From UMGS1519 sp050951005 (GTDB lineage Bacteria > Actinomycetota > Coriobacteriia > Coriobacteriales > Eggerthellaceae), in assembly GCA_050951005.1 (NCBI GenBank), contig JBMNIP010000001.1, positions 248,001 through 312,000 of the forward strand: a DNA stretch of 64,000 bases, written 5' to 3'. The notes beneath the pieces are model-generated. The model did no database searches and was not told the origin of the DNA. It worked only from the letters and a program-made list of their open reading frames with translations. The position numbers and the translations under genes were made by a program. Positions 1 to 8,815 of this stretch are shown here, piece by piece. Within the stretch, counting starts at the first letter, position 1. Each line of letters begins with the position of its first letter.

Positions 1-121
1 TAAACCGTGCGCGAAGCCGAATAGCATGCCGTTGCTCGACGGAGCCTTCGGTCTTGCCATCGGGCGGTGCCGACAATCGGGTTGCAGGCTCGCCATCTGT
101 CGGCCGCGAATCGAAAGCGCT
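1..121. other. Window edge, no gene recognised
   Basis: These bases lie downstream of the leftward LysR gene. I see no convincing ribosome-binding site, conserved protein fragment or terminator in either direction; a gene fragment entering from outside the window cannot be excluded. Confidence 0.4.
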
Positions 122-1009
122 CTACAGGTGGCAGGAGAATCCGTAGGTGTCGTGGAAGTATTGCACCAGGTATGCACGGAAGCTCTCAGTCGCCTGATTC
201 ATCTCTTTGTTGGCCGGCCACTTCAGATACAGATAGCGCTTGCGGTGCACATCCGTGAGCGGCAGCAGGACGACGTCTTCCTTATGTGGGCCGAACCAGG
301 TGATGGCCGGTGCCAACGTGATACCGAAGTCGCTTGCCACATAGGCAAGGACGCGCGTGTAATTCTGATCCTCGATGATGGTTTTCGGTTCGAAGCCGGC
401 TTCGAGGAACATGTGCGTGGTGATGTCGTAAAGGGTGCTGGGGAGCACGCGCACGAACGGCTCGTCGGATAAATCGGCCAAACGCACCGATTCCCGCTTG
501 GCAAGCGGATTGTCACGAGAAACAGCAAGCAATATGTCCTCTTCGCCCAGCTTCAGATAGTTCTCCTCCGAATGGATCAGCGGGCTTGCGAAGAACGTGA
601 TGTCGGGTTGGATATTGCGAAGGCGCTCTGACGGATCGGACCCGTAGCGGATGTGGATGTCGGGATGCTTGCGCTTGAAGTTCATGATGATCTTCTCGTT
701 GTCGCCCATGGGCACCGGTGAGAAGATATCGATGGAATGGTTCTGCTCGAAGACGAAGCGCTGGACCTCTTGGCGCACCGCCTCGGTGGAGTTCAAGGCA
801 ACGCGCATTTTCTCGTACGCGACGCGACCGGTATCATTCAGGACGATGTTGCGGCCGATGCGATCGAACAGGGGTGCACCCAGTTCCGTTTCCAGGGCAT
901 GCAGGCTGCGGCTTAAGCTCGGCTGAGACACGTGCAGTTTCTGGGCCGCTTTCGTCAGATTCTCGAATTGCGCTATCGCGCAGAAATATTCCATCTGTTG
1001 AATTTCCAT
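122..1009 (-). CDS. LysR-family transcriptional regulator
   Basis: A 295-residue LysR-type regulator. The N-terminal winged helix-turn-helix occupies about residues 1-60 (FENLTKAAQKLHVSQPSLSR is the recognition region) and is followed by a co-inducer binding domain to the C-terminus. It is divergent from an acyl-CoA dehydrogenase, so by the usual LysR arrangement it probably controls that gene. The ATG at 1009 was chosen because a TATAAT at 1016-1021 on the same strand ends 6-7 bases before it. The transcript may therefore be leaderless, and no Shine-Dalgarno is visible. A second in-frame ATG at 994 also lacks a ribosome-binding site. The effector is unknown; an aromatic or acyl-CoA-related ligand is only a guess from the neighbour. 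Confidence 0.85.
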   Translation of the reverse strand: MEIQQMEYFCAIAQFENLTKAAQKLHVSQPSLSRSLHALETELGAPLFDRIGRNIVLNDTGRVAYEKMRVALNSTEAVRQEVQRFVFEQNHSIDIFSPVPMGDNEKIIMNFKRKHPDIHIRYGSDPSERLRNIQPDITFFASPLIHSEENYLKLGEEDILLAVSRDNPLAKRESVRLADLSDEPFVRVLPSTLYDITTHMFLEAGFEPKTIIEDQNYTRVLAYVASDFGITLAPAITWFGPHKEDVVLLPLTDVHRKRYLYLKWPANKEMNQATESFRAYLVQYFHDTYGFSCHL

Positions 1010-1423
1010 ACCCGATATTATACACGGTGCATGTTTCGGCCAATTTTCTCGAATCATCTTGTTGTGGTTGAAAAATATGCAATTGACCTGCGACGATATG
1101 TCAATGTGCCAACGCCAGCGCTCGATATTCGGACCCAATCGGCAAGATGCGGACTGGCGATATCCCAAGAAAAGAGGATGCGGTAGCAGAGCGCTATTGA
1201 TTCTGCGGGCGTATAAGAGCGTGCAATCTGAGCATAAGACGGGCAGGGCTTGCGCGGATATACTGGAGGCAGCTATTGGATACACAAGGGATGGGCTGCG
1301 TCGACTCAGGACGGGCATGCGGATCCTGGCGTTTTCCGATAATCCGGATGCTGCCTGGTGCAACGCGTGTCATCTCCGCCATCCGCCTTCCGGGCGGGAT
1401 GGGCAAGGGGAAAGGATGTCGTT
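1010..1423. promoter_or_regulatory. Divergent LysR / acyl-CoA dehydrogenase control region
   Basis: This 414-base gap has no convincing gene. It holds the LysR -10 TATAAT (1016-1021, minus strand). A dyad ATTGAC-N12-GTCAAT at 1082-1105 has the size and symmetry of a LysR-type operator. A TATACT at 1259-1264 on the plus strand could be the -10 of the acyl-CoA dehydrogenase, which would give a leader of about 150 bases. No good -35 accompanies that TATACT. The assignment of the dyad to the neighbouring LysR is inference. Confidence 0.5.
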
Positions 1424-2578
1424 ATGGACTTTACCTTCACCGATGAGCAGGAGCTGCTCGTTCAGAGCCTCAAGGAATATGCCGAGCGCTATTTCGACGA
1501 CGAGTCCGTGAAGAAGATGTACGCTGAGCATAAGCCGTCTCAGGAAGCGGTGACCGCCTATCGCGAGGCCGGATTCAACCTTATGGGCCTGCCCGAAGAG
1601 GTCGGCGGTGTTCCCTGCGACAAGACCACGTTGGTGCTTCTGTGCGAGAAGCTGCATTATTTCTGCGGCGCGGTGCTGCCCTTCCAGACCGAGATCAACT
1701 CCGTTACCGATATCATCGACTTCGGCACGCCCGAGCAGGCCAAGCTGATCATGGACACCATGCAGCAGGAGAACCTGATTGCCGCTTGCACCTCCATCTC
1801 CGAGCCGGGCGCCGGTTCCGACAACAACGCCATGACGTGCGTCACCAAGAAGCAGCCTGACGGAACCTATATCCTGAACGGCCAGAAGACCTGGGTCACC
1901 CTGGGCGAATACGCGCAGTACTCCGTGGTCATCGCCAAGGATGAGGACCCGGCTTACGAGAACAAGTCCTATTCGCTGTGGCTGGTTCCGCATGATGCCC
2001 CCGGCTTCACTACGGGCACGCTGCACAAGATCGGCCAGGAGATCGTGCCGTTCTGCGACCAGTTCTTCGATAACGTCAAGCTGACCGAAGAGCAGCGCAT
2101 CGGGCCGGCCGGCGAAGGATGGAAGCTGCTGATGAAGAAGTTCGAGTTCGAGCGCGTGCTGGTCGTCGCCCAGGCGCTTGGCGAGGCGCAGGCTGCCATG
2201 GATGACGCGGCCGCCTACGTTTCGGAGCGCATCTGCTTCGGCAAGCCGATCGGCAAGCTGCCCGTGATCCAGCAGCATCTGGTGGAGATGGAAGTCACCC
2301 TGCAGAATGTCCGTACCCAGCTGTACCGCACGGTCTGGAAGCTCGATCAGGGCGAGTCCATCCGCCTGGAGTGCGCGCTGCTGAAGTACTACGCGTGCCC
2401 GCACCTGACCGATGTCGCCAACCGTGCGCTTTCCATCTATGCGGCGCTCGGCTACACCGACGAGGTTCGCGCCGGCCGCATCTGGAAGGATTTGCGCGGC
2501 TACGAGATGGCGGGCGGTACCCCCGAGATCATGGAGTACATCGCCGGTCGCCAGCTGGTGAAGAAGTACAAGAAGTAA
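1424..2578 (+). CDS. Acyl-CoA dehydrogenase family flavoprotein (CaiA-like)
   Basis: A 384-residue acyl-CoA dehydrogenase-fold flavoprotein: N-terminal helical domain, middle beta domain with the FAD/substrate signature (ACTSISEPGAGSDNNA, residues 121-136), and C-terminal helical domain ending GGTPEIMEYIAG. The usual C-terminal catalytic Glu (YEGT in medium-chain enzymes) is replaced by AGGT, as in CaiA-type proteins. A Glu is present at the isovaleryl-CoA dehydrogenase position (FEFERVL, E243). In anaerobes of this kind such proteins often act with electron-transfer flavoprotein as enoyl-CoA reductases. Direction and substrate cannot be read from sequence. The start is fixed by AAAGGA just upstream. 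It is monocistronic, ending at a strong bidirectional terminator. Confidence 0.85.
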   Translation: MDFTFTDEQELLVQSLKEYAERYFDDESVKKMYAEHKPSQEAVTAYREAGFNLMGLPEEVGGVPCDKTTLVLLCEKLHYFCGAVLPFQTEINSVTDIIDFGTPEQAKLIMDTMQQENLIAACTSISEPGAGSDNNAMTCVTKKQPDGTYILNGQKTWVTLGEYAQYSVVIAKDEDPAYENKSYSLWLVPHDAPGFTTGTLHKIGQEIVPFCDQFFDNVKLTEEQRIGPAGEGWKLLMKKFEFERVLVVAQALGEAQAAMDDAAAYVSERICFGKPIGKLPVIQQHLVEMEVTLQNVRTQLYRTVWKLDQGESIRLECALLKYYACPHLTDVANRALSIYAALGYTDEVRAGRIWKDLRGYEMAGGTPEIMEYIAGRQLVKKYKK

Positions 2579-2619
2579 CCGGATCGGTTTCCCATCGAGG
2601 TAGATTCCTCTGCGAAAGA

Positions 2620-2656
2620 AAGGGCCGCCTGCAGGCAATGCAGGCGGCCCTTTTCA
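2620..2656. terminator. Bidirectional rho-independent terminator
   Basis: A 12-bp stem GGGCCGCCTGCA/TGCAGGCGGCCC is flanked by AAAG on the left and TTTTC on the right. It can end both the rightward acyl-CoA dehydrogenase transcript and the leftward nrdG transcript. Confidence 0.9.
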
Positions 2657-2733
2657 GGCGGGTTCACAAAGGCTGTGCGGGCAGGGTTGCCGATGTTGGC
2701 GGTGCGTGCCGGTATCCGATGGTGTGAAAGGCC

Positions 2734-3279
2734 CTACATGGTGTGAGTGGAGAACACGGGGTCGTCCGTCCAAAACACCACTTCGCCCGCAGCTCGGGTG
2801 GCATTCAAATCGATAAGGCGTTGGTTCGCCGATCCGCAGAAACGCAGGGTGATATCCTTCTGGTCCTCGATGAAGGGCCCGTCGACGAGGACGTCGATGC
2901 ATGCGAGCAGGCGATCGGTGTCTTCGGTATGGCGCGAACCGCCGGGAATCAGGTCCTCGTAGCAATCGCCCGTATAGCACCAGATGCTCTTGTCTGGATA
3001 AGCGGCCTTCGCGCGCTCGCAAAGATCGGCAAGCGGCCCTTGGTTCTCAGGCTCCATCGGTTCGCCTCCAAGCAAGGTCAGGCCATCGATATAGGTTGGT
3101 GCCAGGCTGTCGATAATCTGTTGGGCGACCTCTTCGGTGAAGGGTTCTCCAGCTGCGAAGTCCCAGGTTTCGGGCTGGAAGCACCCCTTGCAGTGGTGCG
3201 AGCAGCCGGATACGAACAGCGTCGTGCGGACACCGACGCCGTCGGCGATGTCGCAGTATTTTATGTTGGCGTAATTCAT
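2734..3279 (-). CDS. nrdG: Anaerobic ribonucleotide reductase activating protein
   Basis: A 181-residue radical-SAM activase that installs the glycyl radical on class III ribonucleotide reductase. The [4Fe-4S] motif is C26-x3-C30-x2-C33 in GCSHHCKGCF. The GGEP motif (LLGGEPME) contacts SAM. It lies just downstream of nrdD on the same strand, 107 bases away, so the pair is very likely one functional unit. The start at 3279 gives the expected family length and has GGGGA upstream; an upstream in-frame extension to 3522 would not match the family. A second, divergent activase sits at 63.2-63.9 kb. Confidence 0.93.
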   Translation of the reverse strand: MNYANIKYCDIADGVGVRTTLFVSGCSHHCKGCFQPETWDFAAGEPFTEEVAQQIIDSLAPTYIDGLTLLGGEPMEPENQGPLADLCERAKAAYPDKSIWCYTGDCYEDLIPGGSRHTEDTDRLLACIDVLVDGPFIEDQKDITLRFCGSANQRLIDLNATRAAGEVVFWTDDPVFSTHTM

Positions 3280-3316
3280 CGTTCCCCGTCTTCTCTGCCA
3301 CTTTCCCGGGACAAAC

Positions 3317-3337
3317 GAAGACCCGCCGAGGCGGGCC
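3317..3337 (-). terminator. Hairpin between nrdD and nrdG
   Basis: Read leftward, CCCGCC-TC-GGCGGG is followed by the weakly U-rich TCTTCGTTTG. It may be a leaky terminator or an RNA processing signal setting the nrdD:nrdG ratio. The run of Ts is poor. Confidence 0.4.
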
Positions 3338-3386
3338 TTCGGATGCCGCGGACTTGGACGTGATACGTGCCCTGTGCGGCTATGGC

Positions 3387-5609
3387 TTACAGATGCAGCA
3401 CGCGGTCGCGAATCTCCTCGGTACGGCCCTGGTTCCAGAACTGGGTGCCGATATAGCCGCAGGTACGGCGGGCAACATTCAGCGTGTTCTGGTCGCGGTT
3501 GCCGCAGTTCGGGCACTCCCATACCAGTTTGCCGTCGACTTCGATGATCTGGATCTCACCATCGTAGCCGCATTGCTGGCAGTAGTCGCTCTTCGTGTTC
3601 AGCTCGGCGTACATGATGTTGTCGTAGATGTACTGCAGTACGCTGATGACCGCTTCCAGGTTGTCCTGCATATCGGGTACCTCGACGTAGGAGATGGCGC
3701 CACCAGGCGACAGGCGCTGGAATTCGCTCTCGAACTTCAGCTTCGTGAAGGCGTCGATGTTCTCGGTCACATGCACGTGGTAGCTGTTCGTGATGTACCC
3801 CTTGTCGGTGATGCCGGGGATGATGCCCCAACGGCGCTGCAGGGATTTCGCGAACTTGTAGGTGGTGGACTCCAACGGGGTGCCGTACAGCGAGAAGTCG
3901 ATGTTGGTCTTCGCCTTCCACTCGGCGCATTTGTCGTTCATGCGCTGCATGACTGCCAGCGCGAACGGCGTGGCCTCGCTATCGGTGTGGCTGTGGCCGG
4001 TCATGTACTTGACGCATTCGTACAGGCCTGCATAGCCCAGGCTGATAGTGGAGTATCCGCCGTAGAGCAGCTTGTCGATGGGCTCGCCCTTCTTAAGACG
4101 GGCGAGGGCGCCATATTGCCACAGGATCGGTGCGGCATCGGACAGCGTGCCCTTCAGGCGCTTATGGCGCGCCATCAGCGCACGATAGCACAGCTCAAGG
4201 CGCTCATCGAAGATATCCCAGAACTTGTCCATGTCCCGGTGTGAAGACAGCGCGACATCGGGAAGGTTGATGGTGACGACGCCCTGGTTGAAACGGCCGT
4301 AGTACTTCGGCTTATCCGGCTCGTAGTTGCCGGCATTCGCCACATTGTCGAATCCGTTGCCGGAACGGTCCGGGGTCAAGAACGAACGGCAGCCCATGCA
4401 GGTGTAGACATCGCCCTCGCCCGGCTTCTCGCCCTTCGACAGCTTCAGCTCGCGCATCTTCTTCTCGGAGATATAGTCGGGCACCATGCGCTTAGCAGTG
4501 CATTTCGCGGCCAGCTTGGTCAGATAGAAGTACGGGTCGCCTTCCTTGATGTTGTCGTCTTCGAGCACGTAGATCAACTTCGGGAACGCCGGAGTGATCC
4601 AGACGCCGGCCTCGTTCTTGACGCCCTGGTGGCGCTGGCGCAGCGTTTCCTCGATGATAATGGCCAAATCGTGCTTTTCCTGCTCGTTGCGTGCCTCGTT
4701 GAGGTACATGAACACGGTGACGAAAGGCGCCTGCCCGTTGGTGGTCATAAGGGTGACCACCTGGTATTGGATGGTCTGGACGCCGCGGCGAATCTCCTCG
4801 CGCAGGCGATCCTCGACGACCTGGGCGATGCGGTCGGCATCGGGGGCGGATCCCAGCGTCTCCGCTTCTTTGACGACTTCCTCGTAGATGCGCTTACGGC
4901 TGACCTGCACGAACGGTGCCAGATGCGTCAGGCTGATGGACTGTCCGCCGTACTGGCTGGATGCCACCTGGGCGATAATCTGCGTGGCGATATTGCAGGC
5001 AGTCGAGAAGCTATGCGGCTTCTCGATCAGAGTTCCGGAGATGACCGTTCCGTTCTGCAGCATGTCCTCCAGATTCACCAGGTCGCAGTTGTGCATGTGC
5101 TGGGCGAAGTAGTCGCTGTCGTGAAAATGGATGATGCCCTCGTCGTGGGCTTCGACCACGTCGGACGGCAGCAGCATGCGCATGGTCAGATCCTTGGAGA
5201 CCTCGCCGGCCATGTAGTCGCGCTGTACCGAGTTGACAGTGGGGTTCTTGTTCGAATTCTCCTGTTTGACCTCTTCGTTGTTGCACTCGATGAGGGCCAG
5301 GATCTTGTCGTCGGTGGTATTCTTCTTGCGCTTCACGTTCTGCAGGTAGCGGTAGATGATGTACTTGCGGGCCACGGTGAACTTCTGCAGTCCCATGATC
5401 TCGTTTTCCACCATGTCCTGGATTTCCTCCACGGAAACGGCGTGTCCGGCATCCTTGCAGAGGTCCATCACGTTCTCGGAGGCGTAGACGACTTGGCGCT
5501 CGGTCAGTCGCTCATCCTCGGGCACCTCCGCGTTGGCCTTGCGGATGGCGTTTTCGATCTTGTTGATGTCGAAGGGGACTTCCGACCCGTTTCGCTTGAT
5601 GATTTTCAT
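3387..5609 (-). CDS. nrdD: Anaerobic (class III) ribonucleoside-triphosphate reductase
   Basis: A 740-residue class III reductase that makes deoxyribonucleotides without oxygen. An N-terminal ATP-cone (about residues 1-95, beginning KIIKRNGSEVPFDINKI) provides allosteric control by ATP/dATP. The catalytic barrel follows. Near the C-terminus two CxxC pairs (CQQC, CPNC) form the zinc site. The motif RRTCGYIG carries the radical-bearing glycine, probably G718. The start at 5609 has GGGAGGAAGC immediately upstream. It is the first gene of the nrdD-nrdG unit. An NrdR-like box lies upstream, which fits the known repression of nrd genes by NrdR. Confidence 0.96.
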   Translation of the reverse strand: MKIIKRNGSEVPFDINKIENAIRKANAEVPEDERLTERQVVYASENVMDLCKDAGHAVSVEEIQDMVENEIMGLQKFTVARKYIIYRYLQNVKRKKNTTDDKILALIECNNEEVKQENSNKNPTVNSVQRDYMAGEVSKDLTMRMLLPSDVVEAHDEGIIHFHDSDYFAQHMHNCDLVNLEDMLQNGTVISGTLIEKPHSFSTACNIATQIIAQVASSQYGGQSISLTHLAPFVQVSRKRIYEEVVKEAETLGSAPDADRIAQVVEDRLREEIRRGVQTIQYQVVTLMTTNGQAPFVTVFMYLNEARNEQEKHDLAIIIEETLRQRHQGVKNEAGVWITPAFPKLIYVLEDDNIKEGDPYFYLTKLAAKCTAKRMVPDYISEKKMRELKLSKGEKPGEGDVYTCMGCRSFLTPDRSGNGFDNVANAGNYEPDKPKYYGRFNQGVVTINLPDVALSSHRDMDKFWDIFDERLELCYRALMARHKRLKGTLSDAAPILWQYGALARLKKGEPIDKLLYGGYSTISLGYAGLYECVKYMTGHSHTDSEATPFALAVMQRMNDKCAEWKAKTNIDFSLYGTPLESTTYKFAKSLQRRWGIIPGITDKGYITNSYHVHVTENIDAFTKLKFESEFQRLSPGGAISYVEVPDMQDNLEAVISVLQYIYDNIMYAELNTKSDYCQQCGYDGEIQIIEVDGKLVWECPNCGNRDQNTLNVARRTCGYIGTQFWNQGRTEEIRDRVLHL

Positions 5610-6065
5610 GCTTCCTCCCGCAACATTTGAACTGCGGTCAGTATCTAAAATTGTTATTAATTCACTAACACATTACCCGTTTGGTAGGGCCGCCACATGG
5701 CGGCCGGTCCAACGCTTAAGTAGCTTAGTCGATTGGAAAAATTCGCGCAATCGGTCAAACACCATATATTGTTACTATCGAGGAAAGTAACCGCATTCCA
5801 TTGGGTTTCTGAGGATTTTTCGTGAATCGATGAGCGGGCTTTGCTGACGGCAGGCCTCAGCGTGTTGGCAGGTTGTAGGGTGGACGGCTGGCCCCTGGTG
5901 TTGGGATGTGCGGCATTTTCCGAATTCTGTGCATGTCTTTCTCAATAGCAGAGGTGAAAGTTAACTTCTCCTCATCGTTGGCGGGGGAGTATTGTAATGC
6001 GCAATGGCACCGTCCCTGGAAACGCCGGTTTTCAGAGTGCCATGCGAGACGAATGAAGGGAATCG
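5610..6065. promoter_or_regulatory. nrdD / cation-efflux divergent control region
   Basis: No gene is supported in these 456 bases. A leftward promoter TTAGTG-N17-GATACT (5640-5668) fits nrdD and would give a leader of about 24 bases. A hairpin GGCCGCC-ACAT-GGCGGCC sits at 5688-5705. An NrdR-like box is listed separately. The right half, from about 5800, shows no clear element except a possible -10 TATTGT near 5990 for the efflux gene. Confidence 0.5.
5759..5774. promoter_or_regulatory. NrdR-like box
   Basis: ACACCATATATTGTTA matches the published NrdR box pattern (acaCwATATATwGTgt) at about 13 of 16 positions. NrdR boxes normally come as pairs about three helical turns apart; I could not find a convincing second copy. 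It is about 150 bases from the nrdD start. Confidence 0.65.
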
Positions 6066-7256
6066 ATGGCAACCGATAAGCAACAGACATCCGCAGAACA
6101 GGATCACGCGAAGCGGGCAGCGCAGGCATCGAACGGTCTGTCGGCAACAGAGGAGCGGAGCCGCATCATCATGCGTACCGGCACGGTCGGCATCGTTGCG
6201 AACGTGCTCCTGTCCGCTTTCAAGGCTCTGGTGGGCGTGCTCTCGAATTCGATCGCCATCATCTTGGATGCGGTGAACAACCTTTCCGATGCCCTCTCCT
6301 CCATCCTCACCATCGCCGGTACGAAGGTGGCAAACCGAGAACCGGACCGCGAGCATCCCTTCGGGCATGGACGCGCCGAGTACATCACCACGATCATCAT
6401 CGCCGTCATCATCCTCTGGGCCGGTATCACGGCCCTGCAAGAATCCATCCAACGGATTGTGAGCCCGCAGGCAGCATCCTACGATGCCCTGACTTTGGGA
6501 GTTGTCGCGGTTGCGACGGTGGTCAAGATCGTGCTCGGGCGCTATACCACCGCGCGCGGCAAGGCGGCGAACTCCGATACGCTCATTGCCTCGGGCAAGG
6601 ATGCCATGCTCGACTCTGTCATCTCCGCCTCGACGCTTGTTGCCGCCATCATTTTCCTGGTATGGGGCATCAGCCTGGAGGCATGGCTAGGCGCCATCAT
6701 CGCCTTCGTTATCCTGAAGGCAGGCATCGACATCCTCCGGGAAGCGATGAGCAAGATCCTGGGCCGGCGGGTATCGCCTGAGGTCAGCACCGCAGTCAAA
6801 CGCACGGTATGCAGCTTTCCCGAAGTCCATGGAGCCTACGATCTGGCAGTGTCCGATTTCGGGCCCGATCGCCTACGTGGCAGCGTGAACATCGAGGTGG
6901 ATGACGAGATGACGGCGGCAGAGGTCGCGAAGCTATCGCGCCGCATCCAGATGAAGGTCCTCAACGAACACGATGTCATCCTTAACTCCATCGGCATCTA
7001 TTCCACCAATACCGCCGACCCGATTGCCGATGCGATGCGGCAGACGGTGACGCGTATCGTCTTCTCGCATCCGCATGTGCTGGAGCTGCACGGCTTCTAT
7101 GTGAACAAGGACACCCGCGAGCTTAACTTCGATGTCATCATCAGCTATGATGCAAAAGACCGCAAGGCGATCTACCGCGAAATCTGCGAAGAGGTGCAAA
7201 GCGCCTATCCGGATTGGCACCTGATGGTTATCCTGGATGCCGATGTCAGCGACTGA
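6066..7256 (+). CDS. Cation diffusion facilitator (metal efflux) protein
   Basis: A 396-residue cation diffusion facilitator of the inner membrane that would exchange divalent metals for protons. About six membrane helices lie in residues 36-235. Metal-site motifs typical of the family are visible: ILDAVNNLSD in helix 2, HPFGHGRAEY in the following loop, and SGKDAMLDS in helix 5. The cytoplasmic C-terminal domain is long and seems to hold two ferredoxin-like modules (about 240-310 and 320-396). The start is supported by GAAGGGA. Metal specificity cannot be assigned. It stands alone. Confidence 0.88.
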   Translation: MATDKQQTSAEQDHAKRAAQASNGLSATEERSRIIMRTGTVGIVANVLLSAFKALVGVLSNSIAIILDAVNNLSDALSSILTIAGTKVANREPDREHPFGHGRAEYITTIIIAVIILWAGITALQESIQRIVSPQAASYDALTLGVVAVATVVKIVLGRYTTARGKAANSDTLIASGKDAMLDSVISASTLVAAIIFLVWGISLEAWLGAIIAFVILKAGIDILREAMSKILGRRVSPEVSTAVKRTVCSFPEVHGAYDLAVSDFGPDRLRGSVNIEVDDEMTAAEVAKLSRRIQMKVLNEHDVILNSIGIYSTNTADPIADAMRQTVTRIVFSHPHVLELHGFYVNKDTRELNFDVIISYDAKDRKAIYREICEEVQSAYPDWHLMVILDADVSD

Positions 7257-7366
7257 CAAGCGTATCCTCGGAAAGGTGCCGACAACGAGCGCGTGCCCGT
7301 TTCCCGATGCAGGGCACAATAGGCTTTCAAATGAAAAGATGTTGATTCGGCAGAGGGGATAGCCGC

Positions 7367-8725
7367 GTGAAAAGCAGACAGGGAAAGGCGAAAGCGTGGG
7401 AGCGACGTGCGCGGCAGGTACAGGCGGCCGATGATGCCGTCGACGACTTCTTCGAAGGCGCATTGGAGCTCGATGTCCCCGATTCCGGCGATGGCGACAT
7501 CGCCGATATGCCGGCTGCTTCCGGCAAAGGCCTTCCCAAGCGGCGTTTCCCCGGAGCGCTGAAGGTATTCGGTGCCCTGCTGCTGGTAACCTGCGGGATC
7601 GCGGTGGCACTGATCGTGCTCGTGGCGGGCGGCATCGTGATGCTCCTGCTCAATGGCGGGTCCGGTACCGGATCGCTTTCAGGCATGTCCAGGCGCACGT
7701 TGACGGTGGCCTCCCTTGCCATCTCGATCATCCAGATCTGCTTCTACCTTCTGATCATCCTGGTCGGCTGGCGCTTGGGTTGGCAGTTGTTGCATGACAA
7801 GCGGCATAAAGTGGGGGCATCGGCGCATGCCTTGGTTGGCCTGTACGCTGTGACCACCGTATGCGACCTGATGCTCACCGGCCTGGATATCGGCCTGTTC
7901 GTGAACATAGCCATCATGATCTTCCTGGAAACGCTGTCGGTGTACGCGGACCCTGCGCTGCGCAGCGAGCGCGAACTTCAGCGGCGGTTGGGGCGGATGG
8001 AGCTGCGAACCGAAGCGGAGCAGGGCACTCTCGGCCTGGATACGACGGGAGCAGGCTATATAAAGCTGAACTTCTTCAACCTGTTCTGGATTTTCGTCGT
8101 GTGCTGCTTTCTGGGATGGGGCATCGAGACCGTCTACCATATGACCGTGGTCGACCCGGGGGTCTACCAAGAGCGCGCCGGTCTGCTCTATGGGCCCCTG
8201 AGCCCTATCTACGGCGTCGGGGGCACGCTGCTTACCATGTTCCTGAATCGCTTCCAGAAGAAGAACGTCCTGATCATCTTCCTGGTAAGCGCCGTGGTGG
8301 GCGGGGCCTTCGAATACTTTGTCAGCTGGTTCATGCAGTTCTCGTTCGGTATCACCGCTTGGGACTACACCGGGACCTTCCTTTCCATCGACGGGCGCAC
8401 GAATGGCCAGTTCATGGCTATGTGGGGCCTGCTCGGCGTGGTCTGGATCAAAGCGTTTCTGCCCCTCATCTTGAAGCTGGTGAACAAGATCCCGTGGAAC
8501 TGGCGCTACGCCGTGACAACGGTCTGCGCGGTGCTGATGCTGGCCGATGCGCTGCTGACGCTGAGCTCGCTCGACTGCTGGTACCAGCGCGAGGCGGGCA
8601 CCATGGCCGAACAGCAGCTGACGGTAATCGATGACTTCTGCAACGAGCACTACGACAACGAGTTCATGCAGCAGAGATTCCAGTCCATGTCGATGGACAC
8701 TTCATCGGCTACGCGTATCAACTAG
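7367..8725 (+). CDS. Membrane protein with C-terminal ABC-transporter type IV (CmpB-like) domain
   Basis: A 452-residue integral membrane protein starting at GTG (AGAGGGG upstream). The N-terminal about 65 residues are charged and acidic. Four hydrophobic segments lie between about 68 and 195. The C-terminal half (about 235-420) contains the pattern seen in the putative ABC-transporter type IV family: a WGIETVYH helix, an ERAGLLYGPLSPIYGVGG loop and the FEYFVSWFMQ and WDYTG motifs. No ATPase partner is next to it. Function is unknown; transport is only suggested by the family name. Confidence 0.65.
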   Translation: MKSRQGKAKAWERRARQVQAADDAVDDFFEGALELDVPDSGDGDIADMPAASGKGLPKRRFPGALKVFGALLLVTCGIAVALIVLVAGGIVMLLLNGGSGTGSLSGMSRRTLTVASLAISIIQICFYLLIILVGWRLGWQLLHDKRHKVGASAHALVGLYAVTTVCDLMLTGLDIGLFVNIAIMIFLETLSVYADPALRSERELQRRLGRMELRTEAEQGTLGLDTTGAGYIKLNFFNLFWIFVVCCFLGWGIETVYHMTVVDPGVYQERAGLLYGPLSPIYGVGGTLLTMFLNRFQKKNVLIIFLVSAVVGGAFEYFVSWFMQFSFGITAWDYTGTFLSIDGRTNGQFMAMWGLLGVVWIKAFLPLILKLVNKIPWNWRYAVTTVCAVLMLADALLTLSSLDCWYQREAGTMAEQQLTVIDDFCNEHYDNEFMQQRFQSMSMDTSSATRIN

Positions 8726-8782
8726 CAGGGGCGCGGGCGCTGACGGCTGCTGGATGCGGGCTGCAGAACGGTGCTTGCCGAG

Positions 8783-8815
8783 CGCTTCCGCTAGCGCTTC
8801 TTACGGAAGCGTTTC
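8783..8815. terminator. Hairpin between convergent genes
   Basis: CGCTTCCG (8783-8790) pairs with CGGAAGCG (8804-8811) and is followed by TTTC. It overlaps the end of the leftward ABC1 gene. A plausible terminator for the rightward membrane-protein gene. Confidence 0.35.

Noticed and set aside
1370..2638. Open frame of about 420 codons antisense to the acyl-CoA dehydrogenase
   Set aside because: Antisense shadow of a clearly conserved gene and without a ribosome-binding site.
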